Part shown: in pieces, positions 25,802 through 35,485 of the stretch
Position numbering within the stretch: position 1 is the first letter of the stretch
Layout: each line of letters starts with the position of its first letter
DNA from: UBA1181 sp045226255
Lineage (GTDB): Bacteria > Bacteroidota > Bacteroidia > Bacteroidales > Paludibacteraceae
Direction: 5' to 3'
NCBI GenBank assembly: GCA_045226255.1
Contig: JBGVCG010000016.1
Location: 310,001 to 374,000, forward strand
DNA length: 64,000 nucleotides
Notes under the pieces: model-generated
What the model was told of the DNA's origin: nothing
What the model saw: the letters and a program-made list of their open reading frames with translations, nothing else
The model's database searches: none
Program-made: the position numbers and the translations under genes

Positions 25802-27166
25802 ATGCAATTACCTACTCAATTTGAAGACTCGATGAAGGCTGCCCTGGGCGGCGAATATGACGCCTTCCGTGCGGCCTTGGAGCAAGACCCACAGGTGAGC
25901 ATCCGCATCAACACGAGGAAGCTTTCCGCCCCGACGAAGGGTGCGGAGGTGCCTTGGTGCGCCACAGGACAATACCTGGACAAACGTCCTTCCTTCACCC
26001 TGGACCCGCTGCTTCATGCGGGTTGCTACTACGTGCAGGAGGCGAGCTCCATGTTCGTCGAGCAGGTCTTCCGCCAATTCATCGACACGGAAGCGCCTGT
26101 CGTGCTGGATCTCTGCGCCGCACCGGGTGGCAAATCGACCCACTTGGCTTCCCTACTGGACGGCAAGGGTTGGCTGGTCTCCAATGAGGTGATGCGCAAT
26201 CGTGTGAACATACTGCGGGAGAACCTCATCAAATGGGGCGCCCCGAACGTGACGGTGACAAGCAACGACCCTGCCGACTTCGGGCAGCTCACGGGTCTCT
26301 TCGACCTGATCTTGGTGGATGCGCCTTGCTCCGGCGAAGGGATGTTCCGCAAGGACGAGCAAGCGGTGGAGGAATGGAGCCCCGAGAACGTGCGCTTCTG
26401 CGCCGAAAGGCAACGGAGGATCCTTGCGGATGTCTTCCCTGCCCTAACGGAGGGTGGTATCCTGATCTTCAGCACTTGCACCTTCAACGAAGAGGAGGAC
26501 GAGCGCAACGCCCGTTGGATCGCCGACGAACTGGGCGCAGAACTGCTCCAAGTGAAGACCGAACCCGCATGGAACGTGACGGAGACGGACGCAGGCTACC
26601 ACTTCTACCCCCACAAGACGAGGGGCGAAGGATTCTTCCTCTCCGCCCTGCGCAAGACGAAGGAGGAACCGACCTTCAAGAAGAAACGTAAACGTGAGAA
26701 CAAGGTCGCCCTACCCGCCCCCGCCAAGGATTTGACGAAGTGGCTCAACGAACCGATGTGCCTCACTCCTCATAACGACGTGATCTATGCCGTGCCTGCG
26801 GAATATGCGGAGCTGTCGCTTACGCTGACGGAGCAGTTGCACGTGCTGCAGTCGGGCGTCGAAGTGGCCGCTGTCAAGGGGAAGGACTTGATTCCTGCCC
26901 AGCATTTGGCCCTCTCCTGGGCTTTGCGGAAAGATGCGTTTCCTACGGTGGACCTCTCCTGGCAGGAGGCGATGACCTACCTGAAGAAGGAGAACCTCAT
27001 GTTGCCGAACGACGCTCCAAAAGGCTATCTATTGCTGACCTACCGCTCCGTCCCTTTGGGTTGGGTGAAGAACTTAGGCAACCGTTGCAACAACCTGCAC
27101 ACGCAGGAGTGGCGCATCCGCATGCAGGTGGATGGTTGCGAATTTAAAGACTTTTTGGGAATATGA
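25802..27166 (+). CDS. RsmF/RsmB-family rRNA (cytosine-C5) methyltransferase
   Basis: 454 residues. An N-terminal segment (about 1-75) leads into a SAM-methyltransferase core with DLCAAPGGKSTHLASLL (SAM motif I), LILVDAPCSGEGMFRK (motif IV, PCS cysteine) and LIFSTCTFNEEEDE (motif VI, catalytic TC cysteine). A C-terminal PUA-like region (about 315-454, GYLLLTYRSVPLGWVKNLGNRCNN) follows, as in RsmF. It should make m5C in rRNA. It overlaps the next gene by 4 bp, so translation is coupled. Confidence 0.92.
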   Translation: MQLPTQFEDSMKAALGGEYDAFRAALEQDPQVSIRINTRKLSAPTKGAEVPWCATGQYLDKRPSFTLDPLLHAGCYYVQEASSMFVEQVFRQFIDTEAPVVLDLCAAPGGKSTHLASLLDGKGWLVSNEVMRNRVNILRENLIKWGAPNVTVTSNDPADFGQLTGLFDLILVDAPCSGEGMFRKDEQAVEEWSPENVRFCAERQRRILADVFPALTEGGILIFSTCTFNEEEDERNARWIADELGAELLQVKTEPAWNVTETDAGYHFYPHKTRGEGFFLSALRKTKEEPTFKKKRKRENKVALPAPAKDLTKWLNEPMCLTPHNDVIYAVPAEYAELSLTLTEQLHVLQSGVEVAAVKGKDLIPAQHLALSWALRKDAFPTVDLSWQEAMTYLKKENLMLPNDAPKGYLLLTYRSVPLGWVKNLGNRCNNLHTQEWRIRMQVDGCEFKDFLGI

Positions 27167-27906
27167 AACTGACTTTTCTAGGAACAGGGACCTCGACAGG
27201 CGTCCCATACATAGGCTGTAAATGTGCGGTGTGCAACTCCTCCGACCCCAAGGACAACAGGTTGCGCTGCTCCGCCCTGCTGGAGACCCAAGGCAAGAAG
27301 ATTCTGCTGGATTGCGGTCCCGACTTCAGGCAGCAAGCGCTCCGCGCAGGTTTCACCCACCTCGACCTCATCCTCCTGACCCACAAACACACCGACCATA
27401 TCGGAGGGTTGGATGACCTGCGCCCCTTCGGACGGGTGCCGATCTATGCCAACAGATCCACCGTAGCACACATCCACGAAGCCTATTCCTACTGTTTCGA
27501 CAATGATTACAAGGGAATCCCACAAATAGAGCTGCACCAGATCCGCAACGAGAAGTTCACCGCCTGTGGCATAGAGATCACCCCTGTCTTAGCCTACCAC
27601 TACAAACTGCCTAATTTCGGCTACCGGATAGGCAAATTCGCCTACCTGACCGACTACAAAACGATCGAAGAGAAGGAGATAAAGAAACTGATGGGGCTGG
27701 ATGTGCTGGTATTGGATGCGTTGCGCTACACGGAGCATTTCTCACACGCCTCCGTCGGCGAATCATTGGCGCTGGTGGAGCGCGTCAAGCCGAAGAGCGC
27801 CTACTTCATCCATGCGAACCACGACATCGGGCTGCACGAAACCGTCGAGGCGTCCCTTCCCAAGAACGTCCACCTAGCCTATGATGGTCTAACGATTGAG
27901 TTTTAG
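27163..27906 (+). CDS. MBL-fold metallohydrolase (PhnP/RNase Z-like)
   Basis: 247 residues starting within the ATGA overlap with the methyltransferase gene. It begins LTFLGTGTSTGVPYIGCKCAVC, with paired cysteines typical of PhnP-like phosphodiesterases, and has the metal motif THKHTDHIGGLDDLRPF, YLTDYKT and HANHDIGLHE. It likely cleaves a cyclic phosphodiester or similar small substrate. No phn genes are nearby, so a role in phosphonate use is not supported. The coupling to an rRNA methyltransferase may hint at an RNA-related substrate (inference). Confidence 0.85.
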   Translation: MKLTFLGTGTSTGVPYIGCKCAVCNSSDPKDNRLRCSALLETQGKKILLDCGPDFRQQALRAGFTHLDLILLTHKHTDHIGGLDDLRPFGRVPIYANRSTVAHIHEAYSYCFDNDYKGIPQIELHQIRNEKFTACGIEITPVLAYHYKLPNFGYRIGKFAYLTDYKTIEEKEIKKLMGLDVLVLDALRYTEHFSHASVGESLALVERVKPKSAYFIHANHDIGLHETVEASLPKNVHLAYDGLTIEF

Positions 27907-27923
27907 GTAAATTTTTCGCCTAC

Positions 27924-28235
27924 TTATTTCACGATGAAGATGTCCTCATTGTGACGCTTCATGTAGTACTGTTCCCTGGCATATTTCTCCAGGCTCGCCT
28001 TGTCCGTCTTCATCTCGTCCATCTTCTTCTCACACTCCGCGATACCCTTCTTGTTCATGTTGATTTCACTGGTCAACTCCCTGATCTTCAGATCATACTG
28101 CAGGTAATTCGACACGCTATTCTCATCGAGGAACGCCAGCCAAAGGGTACCTAAGCAGAACACAATCAGATATTTGCTGGAAACTATCTTCTTGATGTAA
28201 TGGCCTATTTTCTTGAATATATCTTTAACTGACAT
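27924..28235 (-). CDS. FtsB/DivIC-like septum formation protein
   Basis: 103 residues with the classic layout: short cytoplasmic N-terminus, one membrane segment (about 20-38, YLIVFCLGTLWLAFL), then a coiled coil (about 45-85, LKIRELTSEINMNKKGIAE) and the terminal YAREQYYMKRHNEDIFIVK pattern shared by FtsB/DivIC proteins. It should help recruit the divisome. It is convergent with the MBL hydrolase gene (17 bp between stops) and has its own promoter box. Confidence 0.88.
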   Translation of the reverse strand: MSVKDIFKKIGHYIKKIVSSKYLIVFCLGTLWLAFLDENSVSNYLQYDLKIRELTSEINMNKKGIAECEKKMDEMKTDKASLEKYAREQYYMKRHNEDIFIVK

Positions 28236-28255
28236 GCTGCTCCTCCATTTTTCCG

Positions 28256-28263
28256 CAAATGTA
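28256..28263 (-). promoter_or_regulatory. -7 promoter box for the FtsB-like gene
   Basis: The minus strand reads TACATTTG, about 21 bp before the ATG at 28235. Confidence 0.6.
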
Positions 28264-28319
28264 TGTTTTAGTTTCCGCTTTTGAAAATTTTCAACTCATT
28301 TTTTATCTAGAACAAAATA

Positions 28320-28358
28320 TAGAAAAGTGGTCCAACCGAAATGAATCAATTGGACCAC
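28320..28358 (-). terminator. Terminator of the modular surface protein gene
   Basis: GTGGTCCAA (28328-28336) and TTGGACCAC (28350-28358) form a perfect 9-bp stem; on the minus strand a short T-rich tail (CTTTTCTATATTTTG) follows. It is about 30 bp after the stop codon at 28389. Confidence 0.75.
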
Positions 28359-28388
28359 CTAAAAAGAATATCGTCAGGATTTCCTCTT

Positions 28389-31300
28389 TTAGAGGTTCAC
28401 CAAGCGACTATATTTCCCAATTTTAACCAGATAAGAGCCATGAGCAGGCACAGTAACAACCTGATCACCTTCCACATTGAACCTACCATATTTCACCAGA
28501 CGTCCACTAAGGTCATAAACTTCGACAAGCGTCTCTGTCCCACGGACATAAATAGATCGATCAGAGGTCCAAATCGCTGCGTTATCCTCAGGGATTAGGT
28601 TCGTTGCGTTCGTATCATATATGGTCCAACCAGAAGGGACACCATCAGTGCCATACGATTGAGGAAGTTCCTTCGGAGCGATGAACGAACCATTCGCAGC
28701 AACTCCAGACACCCAATCATCACAAAAATCATCCCATTCCGTGAAGGAGACTTCTATGCTCGAAAGATTTGAACAACCCGCAAAGATGTTCGAATAGCAA
28801 TGAGGCTTCAGTGTTGTAGCCGTCAAACGAGGAGCATGAGTCAGACTAACGCAGTCTTTGAACAGGCCATAGAAACAATACTCGTTAGGGATAACGGTTG
28901 TCTCGCCCTTCCCATCTATTAAGCTCATCACACTACCCTTGGCAGAGATTGAGCCCGTCATACTGAAAGAATAATAATGTTCGCTGCTCTCTGAAAAACC
29001 GTTCAGATTGATTCCCTTTATCAAAGCGCTATCTCCCACATTTTCAAGGACGAACGTATCACCGACATTCAAGGTCATCCATGAGGCACCTCCATCGAGG
29101 GAATACTGGACGTCAGGCCACGTATAACCAGTTTCAGCACTTCCTGCCCGCAACGTACCAATGCCATCCAATGATGTGCGATCCGGAGCAGGCTGGAAAA
29201 TCATATCCAAGAGATTTTCTACCAACGAGAATGTGGAACCCGGTTCATCTGCGACAAACGTAAGGAAATCAACAGCTGTCGATTCACCTTCGCGTTGTAT
29301 ACTCCACCCTACAGGAACCCTGGAATAACTGAAATTGATATTAAGATCCTTAGGGCATATAAACGTGCCGGTCGATGCCACACCTTTCACCCACTGAGAG
29401 CAAGAAGGCCACTCCGTGAAACCGACTGTGATTTTCGAGAGATTAGAGCAACCCTTAAACATATCATCATAGATTCCATCCTGGAACTGTGAATCTCTAT
29501 GTTTTGACAATCCAGGCACTTCCGGAGACTGAGTGAGGCTCACGCAGTTCTCAAACAAGCCAGCAAAGCACGACTCCAGGGAGACTGTCTTAGATCGCCC
29601 TATTCCATCAATCAAACTCGTCACACTACCACTAGCGGCAATAGAACCACTCATTGTGAACTGTAATTTCTCAATTCTAGAAAGCGAGCTGGTGGTATCA
29701 ACTATATTTCCCCTCACGAGGACCTTATCCCCCACAGAACTCAATGTCACAGGATTTCCCGGCGTCAATGGGGACCATGTTTGGCCTGCGTCTACCGAAT
29801 ATTCCAGAGCATACCTGTATTGGTCATCATCCTTACTGATTTTTATTCCAACCTTCGAATTGGCCTCATTGGCAGTAAAAGTCAGATAATTCGGAACCTC
29901 ATTTTCATCATGAACCATACGCCATCCGTACGGAATATAGAAATCACCATATATCTCAGACAATCCTTCCGAACAAACAAGAACACCTACAGGAGCTACT
30001 CCACCTGTCCAACACAAATCTTTTGGCCACTCAGAGAAATAGGCTTTCAATTTTTTCAGACCTGTACAACCTGTAAACATCAAATTGCAGGATCTATATC
30101 CAAACGTCTCAGCACATAGTTCAGCCGATTGTATCTTATAACAACAGACGAACATAGAATAATAGCAATATTCCGCCAAATCCTTCGCTAAAAGTTTTGG
30201 TGACCAATCTAAATCCCAACACTCATTGAACATTTCATAACAACAGTAAGGAGCCGTTTCCGTAACAGGAAAGGCATTCATTTTAGCCATACTGATGCAA
30301 TGTCTGAACATCTGGTAATAACAAGAATCCGCCATCACTGTGGCAGGCAAATCAGGCGCTTCCAACATACGTTCACAGTACATGAACATCTTACCATAAC
30401 AGAAAGAAGCCAATTTCGTGGCAGGCAATTCAGGGGCTTGTACAAGACCACACCCTCCAAACATTTCCGCATAGCAGGACGGAGTCAATTCTGTGGCTGG
30501 CAATTCAGGGGCTTGTACAAGATTGCTACATCCCAAGAACATGGAAGCAAAACAAGACGGCGACAATCGCACAGCTGGCAATTCAGGGGCCTCAGTCAAT
30601 GCCACACATTCGGAGAATAGTCTTTCGAATTTATACGTCCCCATATCCGTCGTGTTCCCTATTCCATCTATCAAACTCATCACACTTCCGCTCGCAGCAA
30701 TAGAGCCTTCCATCTTGAACTGAATACTGTCATTATCTTCCGGGTTATATGACTTGACATACAAGAAATCACCCTCGTTTGCCAAGGTAACAAGACTGTC
30801 CCTTTCCATAAGTGTCCACAGACCTGTGCCATTCACAGAATACCACAGTTTAAACTTATCGGAATTTTTTGCGGACCTTCTCCAGGAAGAAACCCCAACA
30901 GCCGATCCAGCTTCATTTGCCGTTAACTTCAACATATTTAAACGGACAACATTCCAACCTTGAGGGATTCTACTCTCCCCGAATTCAGCGTCAAGAGCTT
31001 TATGGCAAACAAAAGTTCCTGACGAAGCCACATCAGACACCCAATTAGTCGTCTGTGCGCCCCATTCCGTAAAATGTGCCTCAATTCTTGAGAGATTACT
31101 ACAGTTCTCAAACATATGCGCATAGCAGTTTTCCGCTATTTTCGACACAGGCAACCAAACACATTCAGTCAAGCCGGTACATCCTGCGAACATCGACTCG
31201 TAACAACCCTCCGCCAATGAATCAGATAACAAATCCGGCATTTTCGCCAAGCCTGTGCAATTCTCAAACATGTGGGAATAGCAGTACTTCGCTAATGGTA

Positions 31301-32309
31301 TTTTCGGCAACTCAGGGGCACGCTCCATACCTTTACATCCTGCAAACATAGCATAGAAGCAACTGTCGCCCAGCCGAGTCACAGCCGACAGATCGGTGGA
31401 GACAACCAACTTGGAACACCCGCTGAACATCTCTTTGCAACATCCCTCTTGCGCAATATTCACTTTGCTCAAATCCGCAGATTCCAAGTTCTCACAACCC
31501 TTAAACATTCCGGTGCAAGAGTATTTCGGCAAACTATCCACGATCATAGAGATAGATCCCTTTAAGTTCTTACATCCAGCAAACATAGAATAAAAACAAC
31601 TGTCTTTTAATGTTGGTTTCCAATAATCATATTCCACCAACAATCTTGGCATGGAATCCAAACTGGTACAACCGCTAAACATTTCCGCATAACAACCAAC
31701 CTCCAAAGTATTAGTCGGCAATTGCGGAGTTTTCTTCAGACTTGTACAATTCTTGAACATCGAAGCATAACAGAACGGGCCCAACTCACCACCCAACACA
31801 GGGGCATTTCTTAGATTCGTACATCCCGAAAACATAGACGCATACATACACTTAGGAAGTACAAATACATTGCTGATACTAGGCAAATCAGGAGCTTCAA
31901 CCAATCCTGTACAATTGGCGAACAATGAATAGAAGCAATAATCCCAATATTTCACAGACATCCCGCTCCGATCCATAGTCAAACTGGATATATTACCACC
32001 TGCGATCACTTCTCCTTCAATATCGAAATGCACATAGTTCAATGTGTCACGCGAAAATGTGGAACTACGAGAATATGACCTCACGAATATCGTATCACCC
32101 ACATTTAAAGTGATTAAACTATCAGGAGGGAGCTTTCCCCAATTAGACTCTCCATCCTTTGAGTATTCTATGACGGAGCTTATTTCCCCTTCAGTCAACA
32201 AACCGACATGAGACCCGGATTTAACTGCCGTGAAATAGAGATAGTCGGCAGCGAAAGCCGCGACACTACACAACAATACCAAGAATAAACACGTAATTCT
32301 TTTACACAT
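28389..32309 (-). CDS. Large modular Cys-repeat surface protein with T9SS-like C-terminus
   Basis: 1306 residues from ATG 32309; the frame extends to a TTG at 32369, but only the ATG gives a proper signal peptide (MCKRITCLFLVLLCSVAAFA). Four large modules follow, each opening with a beta domain (e.g. LTFTANEANSKVGI ... GSIAASGSVMSLIDGIG) and continuing with tandem repeats of about 23 residues of the form CYxxMFxGCxxLxxAPxLPAT. The first module has about a dozen repeats, the second about eight, the last two only two. The repeats resemble BspA/DUF285-like leucine-rich units. Each repeat run ends in a W-rich FTEW...GVASSGTFVCPKxL segment. The last 65 residues (VEVYDLSGRLVKYG...GSYLVKIGKYSRLVNL) resemble a T9SS type A sorting domain. 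It is probably a secreted adhesin. Confidence 0.85.
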   Translation of the reverse strand: MCKRITCLFLVLLCSVAAFAADYLYFTAVKSGSHVGLLTEGEISSVIEYSKDGESNWGKLPPDSLITLNVGDTIFVRSYSRSSTFSRDTLNYVHFDIEGEVIAGGNISSLTMDRSGMSVKYWDYCFYSLFANCTGLVEAPDLPSISNVFVLPKCMYASMFSGCTNLRNAPVLGGELGPFCYASMFKNCTSLKKTPQLPTNTLEVGCYAEMFSGCTSLDSMPRLLVEYDYWKPTLKDSCFYSMFAGCKNLKGSISMIVDSLPKYSCTGMFKGCENLESADLSKVNIAQEGCCKEMFSGCSKLVVSTDLSAVTRLGDSCFYAMFAGCKGMERAPELPKIPLAKYCYSHMFENCTGLAKMPDLLSDSLAEGCYESMFAGCTGLTECVWLPVSKIAENCYAHMFENCSNLSRIEAHFTEWGAQTTNWVSDVASSGTFVCHKALDAEFGESRIPQGWNVVRLNMLKLTANEAGSAVGVSSWRRSAKNSDKFKLWYSVNGTGLWTLMERDSLVTLANEGDFLYVKSYNPEDNDSIQFKMEGSIAASGSVMSLIDGIGNTTDMGTYKFERLFSECVALTEAPELPAVRLSPSCFASMFLGCSNLVQAPELPATELTPSCYAEMFGGCGLVQAPELPATKLASFCYGKMFMYCERMLEAPDLPATVMADSCYYQMFRHCISMAKMNAFPVTETAPYCCYEMFNECWDLDWSPKLLAKDLAEYCYYSMFVCCYKIQSAELCAETFGYRSCNLMFTGCTGLKKLKAYFSEWPKDLCWTGGVAPVGVLVCSEGLSEIYGDFYIPYGWRMVHDENEVPNYLTFTANEANSKVGIKISKDDDQYRYALEYSVDAGQTWSPLTPGNPVTLSSVGDKVLVRGNIVDTTSSLSRIEKLQFTMSGSIAASGSVTSLIDGIGRSKTVSLESCFAGLFENCVSLTQSPEVPGLSKHRDSQFQDGIYDDMFKGCSNLSKITVGFTEWPSCSQWVKGVASTGTFICPKDLNINFSYSRVPVGWSIQREGESTAVDFLTFVADEPGSTFSLVENLLDMIFQPAPDRTSLDGIGTLRAGSAETGYTWPDVQYSLDGGASWMTLNVGDTFVLENVGDSALIKGINLNGFSESSEHYYSFSMTGSISAKGSVMSLIDGKGETTVIPNEYCFYGLFKDCVSLTHAPRLTATTLKPHCYSNIFAGCSNLSSIEVSFTEWDDFCDDWVSGVAANGSFIAPKELPQSYGTDGVPSGWTIYDTNATNLIPEDNAAIWTSDRSIYVRGTETLVEVYDLSGRLVKYGRFNVEGDQVVTVPAHGSYLVKIGKYSRLVNL

Positions 32310-32730
32310 AACTTTCCGTTTTTTAAGATGGACCACAATAAATGAACGCTTTACGATTTTCTTTTGCAATATTTACAATAAAAAGGAGGCATCAACCATA
32401 TGGGACATCAATTCATTAATTTTAATTTTCAAAAGAAAGAATTATATCAATATAAACAAACATTTAGGCATTGTTTTTTTACTAACACAACAGAGTTATT
32501 ATCAATTATCAATCATCAGTTTTCATATAAATGTGATTATAGGAACATAATGTGTTTCCTCTACCCCTATTCTACCCTATTTTATTCAGAACTCCAACCA
32601 CAGAAAGCTTCTCAACTAGTTTCATGACGCCTCATGACAACATAGACACGGATGATGGCGAGGGAACCGTCAAACCAGACCGTTCCCATCCAGAGGAAAA
32701 TATTTTTTCATTACCCCAAATTCCCCACAC
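32310..32730. other. AT-rich upstream region of the modular surface protein
   Basis: About 420 bp with no gene and no perfect TAnnTTTG box on the minus strand; TAAATGTTTG near 32459-32468 is the closest. No inverted repeats of the kind used for promoter inversion were seen. Confidence 0.4.
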
Positions 32731-32760
32731 AAAAAAAGCGGGACCCTAAGGCCCCGCTTT
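32731..32760 (-). terminator. Intrinsic terminator of mdh
   Basis: AAAGCGGG (32735-32742) pairs with CCCGCTTT (32753-32760); on the minus strand seven T follow. It begins 20 bp after the mdh stop codon. Confidence 0.92.
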
Positions 32761-32779
32761 CCATAAGCTCCATGTAGGA

Positions 32780-33772
32780 TTAGAGGTTCGCGTTGTACTT
32801 CTTCCAGTCAGCAACTGCAGGAAGAACGCCCATGCCGATAACCTCGTCACGCATCTTGCAAAGGTGCTCGTATGATGCGTCCAAAGCCTTCTTCTCGTCA
32901 GCTGAAAGGTTAGCCTCCGTGTAAGAAACACCGTTCTCGTCGATAGTAGACTTCATGGCCATACATACGTTCTTGTAACCATACATGCCGTCCTTTACGA
33001 AGCAGCCTGCAGGCAAAGTGAACTTCTTACCACCCATAGCAGCCTCGATCATCTCGATAGCCACGTATGCAGGGCTCAAGTTAGAAGAACGTCCACGAAG
33101 AGCGATGATGTTAGAACCGCCCTGGATAGTCTTTTGCTTGATCTCCTCGAACTTGTCAGCAGGGATGTTGTACTTAGAAAGTGGCTTGCCCATTACCATC
33201 ACGTCAGAAGTTACAGGAACCATCTTCTCTCCGTGTCCACCCAACGTAGCGCAACCGCTAACTGCGTACTGAGGGATTCCGAAGTACTTAGCCAACTCGC
33301 TCTGAAGACGAGTAGAATCCAAACCTGCCAAAGTAGTCACTTGGTTAGGCTTCAAACCAGACTTAACCAATACAACCAAACCAGTCACGTCAGCTGGGTT
33401 GAAGATAACGACGATGTGCTCGCACTTAGGACAATATTTCTTTACGTTGTCACCGAAGTCAGCAGCGATCTGTGCGTTGCCCTTCAAAAGGTCCTCACGG
33501 GTCATACCCTCCTTACGAGGAGCACCACCTGAAGAGATGATGAAAGAAGCACCAGTCAAAGCCTCTTCCACATTGTCCGTGAAAGTGAAGTTTACACCCT
33601 CAAATCCACAGTGACGCATTTCCTCATATACACCCTCAAGACCCTTCAAATATGGATCGTAAAGCGTAATATTGTTTGTTAAACCCTTAACAGCGGCCAA
33701 TTGAGCCATTGTAGAACCGATAGCACCAGCGGCACCAACGATAACCAATTTTTTGTTAGATAAGAAACTCAT
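32780..33772 (-). CDS. mdh: Malate dehydrogenase
   Basis: 330 residues. Rossmann motif VIVGAAGAIGSTMAQ at the N-terminus, substrate loop GGAPRKEGMTREDLL (Arg ligands), IFNPADVTG and the catalytic His in GGHGEKMVP. It interconverts malate and oxaloacetate with NAD(H) and feeds the reductive branch to succinate in anaerobic Bacteroidota. Codon use is strongly biased, indicating high expression. It has its own promoter and terminator. Confidence 0.95.
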   Translation of the reverse strand: MSFLSNKKLVIVGAAGAIGSTMAQLAAVKGLTNNITLYDPYLKGLEGVYEEMRHCGFEGVNFTFTDNVEEALTGASFIISSGGAPRKEGMTREDLLKGNAQIAADFGDNVKKYCPKCEHIVVIFNPADVTGLVVLVKSGLKPNQVTTLAGLDSTRLQSELAKYFGIPQYAVSGCATLGGHGEKMVPVTSDVMVMGKPLSKYNIPADKFEEIKQKTIQGGSNIIALRGRSSNLSPAYVAIEMIEAAMGGKKFTLPAGCFVKDGMYGYKNVCMAMKSTIDENGVSYTEANLSADEKKALDASYEHLCKMRDEVIGMGVLPAVADWKKYNANL

Positions 33773-33817
33773 ACTATAATTGTTTTTTAAAAGTATTTAT
33801 CGCATTACAATTTTACG

Positions 33818-33825
33818 CAAAGTTA
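33818..33825 (-). promoter_or_regulatory. -7 promoter box for mdh
   Basis: The minus strand reads TAACTTTG, a perfect TAnnTTTG match, about 46 bp before the mdh ATG. Confidence 0.65.
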
Positions 33826-33868
33826 AAAAATAAATCACTTCGCGCATACATTGTGAAGGGGTAATATC

Positions 33869-35149
33869 TTACAAATTGAACAATTTTTTCAAATCATCCG
33901 TCTTGTCCGTTTTCTCCCACGTGAAGAGCTCGACCTCCTTCGTGAAGGTTTTCCCTGAGCGGTCCACAAAGGTCTTGGTCACCACCTGAGGCGTCCTACC
34001 CATGTGTCCGTACGAAGCGGTTTCCTCGTAGATCGGGTTGCGGAGCTTCAAGCGGTCCTCGATCGCCTTCGGGCGCATGTCGAAGATCTTGCTCTCTGCG
34101 ATCTTACGCGCTATCTCACCGTCGCTCAGCTTCACCTTCGCGGTGCCATACGTATTGACGAAGAGGTTCATCGGATCAGCCACACCGATAGCGTAGGCCA
34201 CCTGTACCAGCACCTCGTCCGCCACGCCTGCGGCAACCAGGTTCTTCGCCAAATGTCTAGCGGCGTATGCGGCGGAACGGTCCACCTTGGAAGGGTCTTT
34301 TCCCGAGAAGGCGCCACCGCCATGGGCTCCCTTGCCTCCGTAGGTATCCACGATGATCTTACGGCCCGTCAAACCAGTGTCTCCGTAAGGACCACCGATC
34401 ACGAACTTGCCGGTAGGGTTCACCAACAGCTTATAATCGCCCTGCAAGAGGAATTTGTATTCGGCATGTTTGCTGACCAAGCGCGGGATCAGGATATTAC
34501 GTACATCCTCCTCAATCTTCTTCACCATCTCCTCGTCCGCCTTCAGCTGGTTCTTCTCGTCCGTGATGAACTCGTCATGCTGCGTGGAGAGGACAATAGT
34601 GTCCACCCTTTTCGGCTTATTATCGTCGCCGTACTCAATGGTCACCTGCGACTTGGCGTCCGGGCGCAGGTAGGTCATCTCCTTCCCCTCGCGACGTATC
34701 TGGGACAATTCGCGCAACAGGTTATGCGCCATATCTAACGGAAAAGGCATCATGCTCTTCGTCTCGTTACAAGCGTAACCGAACATCATGCCTTGGTCGC
34801 CGGCACCCTGATCCAACGGATTGGAGCGCTCCACGCCACGGTTGATGTCAGGAGACTGGCCGTGCAATGCGTTCAAGATGCCACAAGACTCACTATCGAA
34901 TTTGTAATCGCTCTTCGTGTAACCGATTTTACAGATGACACGACGGGCGATGTCCTGCTCGTTGATTTGTGCAGTCGTTTTCAACTCACCGGCAAGAATC
35001 ACTTGGCCGGTCGTAACTAATGTTTCGCAAGCAACCTTTGACTCAGGGTCTTGAGCCAAAATGTTGTCCAGAATAGCGTCGGAGATTTGGTCAGCGACCT
35101 TGTCTGGATGTCCTTCGGAAACGGATTCCGATGAAAAAAAATAAGCCAT
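33869..35149 (-). CDS. metK: S-adenosylmethionine synthase
   Basis: 426 residues, slightly longer than the E. coli enzyme (384), as usual in Bacteroidota. Motifs: SVSEGHPDKVADQISDAILD, GAGDQGMMFGYA (ATP-binding hexapeptide region) and GGGAFSGKDPSKVDRSAAY. It makes SAM from methionine and ATP, the methyl donor for the several methyltransferases in this window. No SAM riboswitch was recognised in the 120-bp leader. Confidence 0.97.
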   Translation of the reverse strand: MAYFFSSESVSEGHPDKVADQISDAILDNILAQDPESKVACETLVTTGQVILAGELKTTAQINEQDIARRVICKIGYTKSDYKFDSESCGILNALHGQSPDINRGVERSNPLDQGAGDQGMMFGYACNETKSMMPFPLDMAHNLLRELSQIRREGKEMTYLRPDAKSQVTIEYGDDNKPKRVDTIVLSTQHDEFITDEKNQLKADEEMVKKIEEDVRNILIPRLVSKHAEYKFLLQGDYKLLVNPTGKFVIGGPYGDTGLTGRKIIVDTYGGKGAHGGGAFSGKDPSKVDRSAAYAARHLAKNLVAAGVADEVLVQVAYAIGVADPMNLFVNTYGTAKVKLSDGEIARKIAESKIFDMRPKAIEDRLKLRNPIYEETASYGHMGRTPQVVTKTFVDRSGKTFTKEVELFTWEKTDKTDDLKKLFNL

Positions 35150-35272
35150 TACACCTAATAATTAATAAAATCCAATACAAATAGGGGGATTCGACAGATA
35201 GCTCACAAAACATCTTTTTAGCATTTTTTACTGTGGTTGCAAGCATACAAATCTATCCACCAAAAACTGATG

Positions 35273-35280
35273 CAAATATA
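35273..35280 (-). promoter_or_regulatory. -7 promoter box for metK
   Basis: The minus strand reads TATATTTG, about 125 bp before the metK ATG, leaving an AT-rich untranslated leader with no obvious aptamer. Confidence 0.55.
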
Positions 35281-35416
35281 GGAAGAAAAACAAAATTGCA
35301 CAATCAATGTACAACAATTTTATAAACATTTTTCAGACAGGCAGATCGGCATCTTAGAGTACGCTAAACATGAGGCGAAAAGCCCTCACTAATAGGTTAA
35401 TATTACGATTTTAAAC

Positions 35417-35450
35417 AAAAAAAAATCCCCGCACAAAAAATGTGCAGGGA
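35417..35450 (-). terminator. Intrinsic terminator of the lone DcaP-like porin gene
   Basis: TCCCTGCACA (35441-35450) pairs with TGTGCGGGGA (35426-35435) on the minus strand, followed by a run of about nine T. Confidence 0.9.
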
Positions 35451-35485
35451 ATATAATGGTTAGTTCTATTAGTTCTAAAAACCCG

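Noticed and set aside
35150..35280. Possible SAM riboswitch before metK
   Set aside because: The leader is AT-rich and shows none of the conserved elements of SAM-I or SAM-II that I could recognise.
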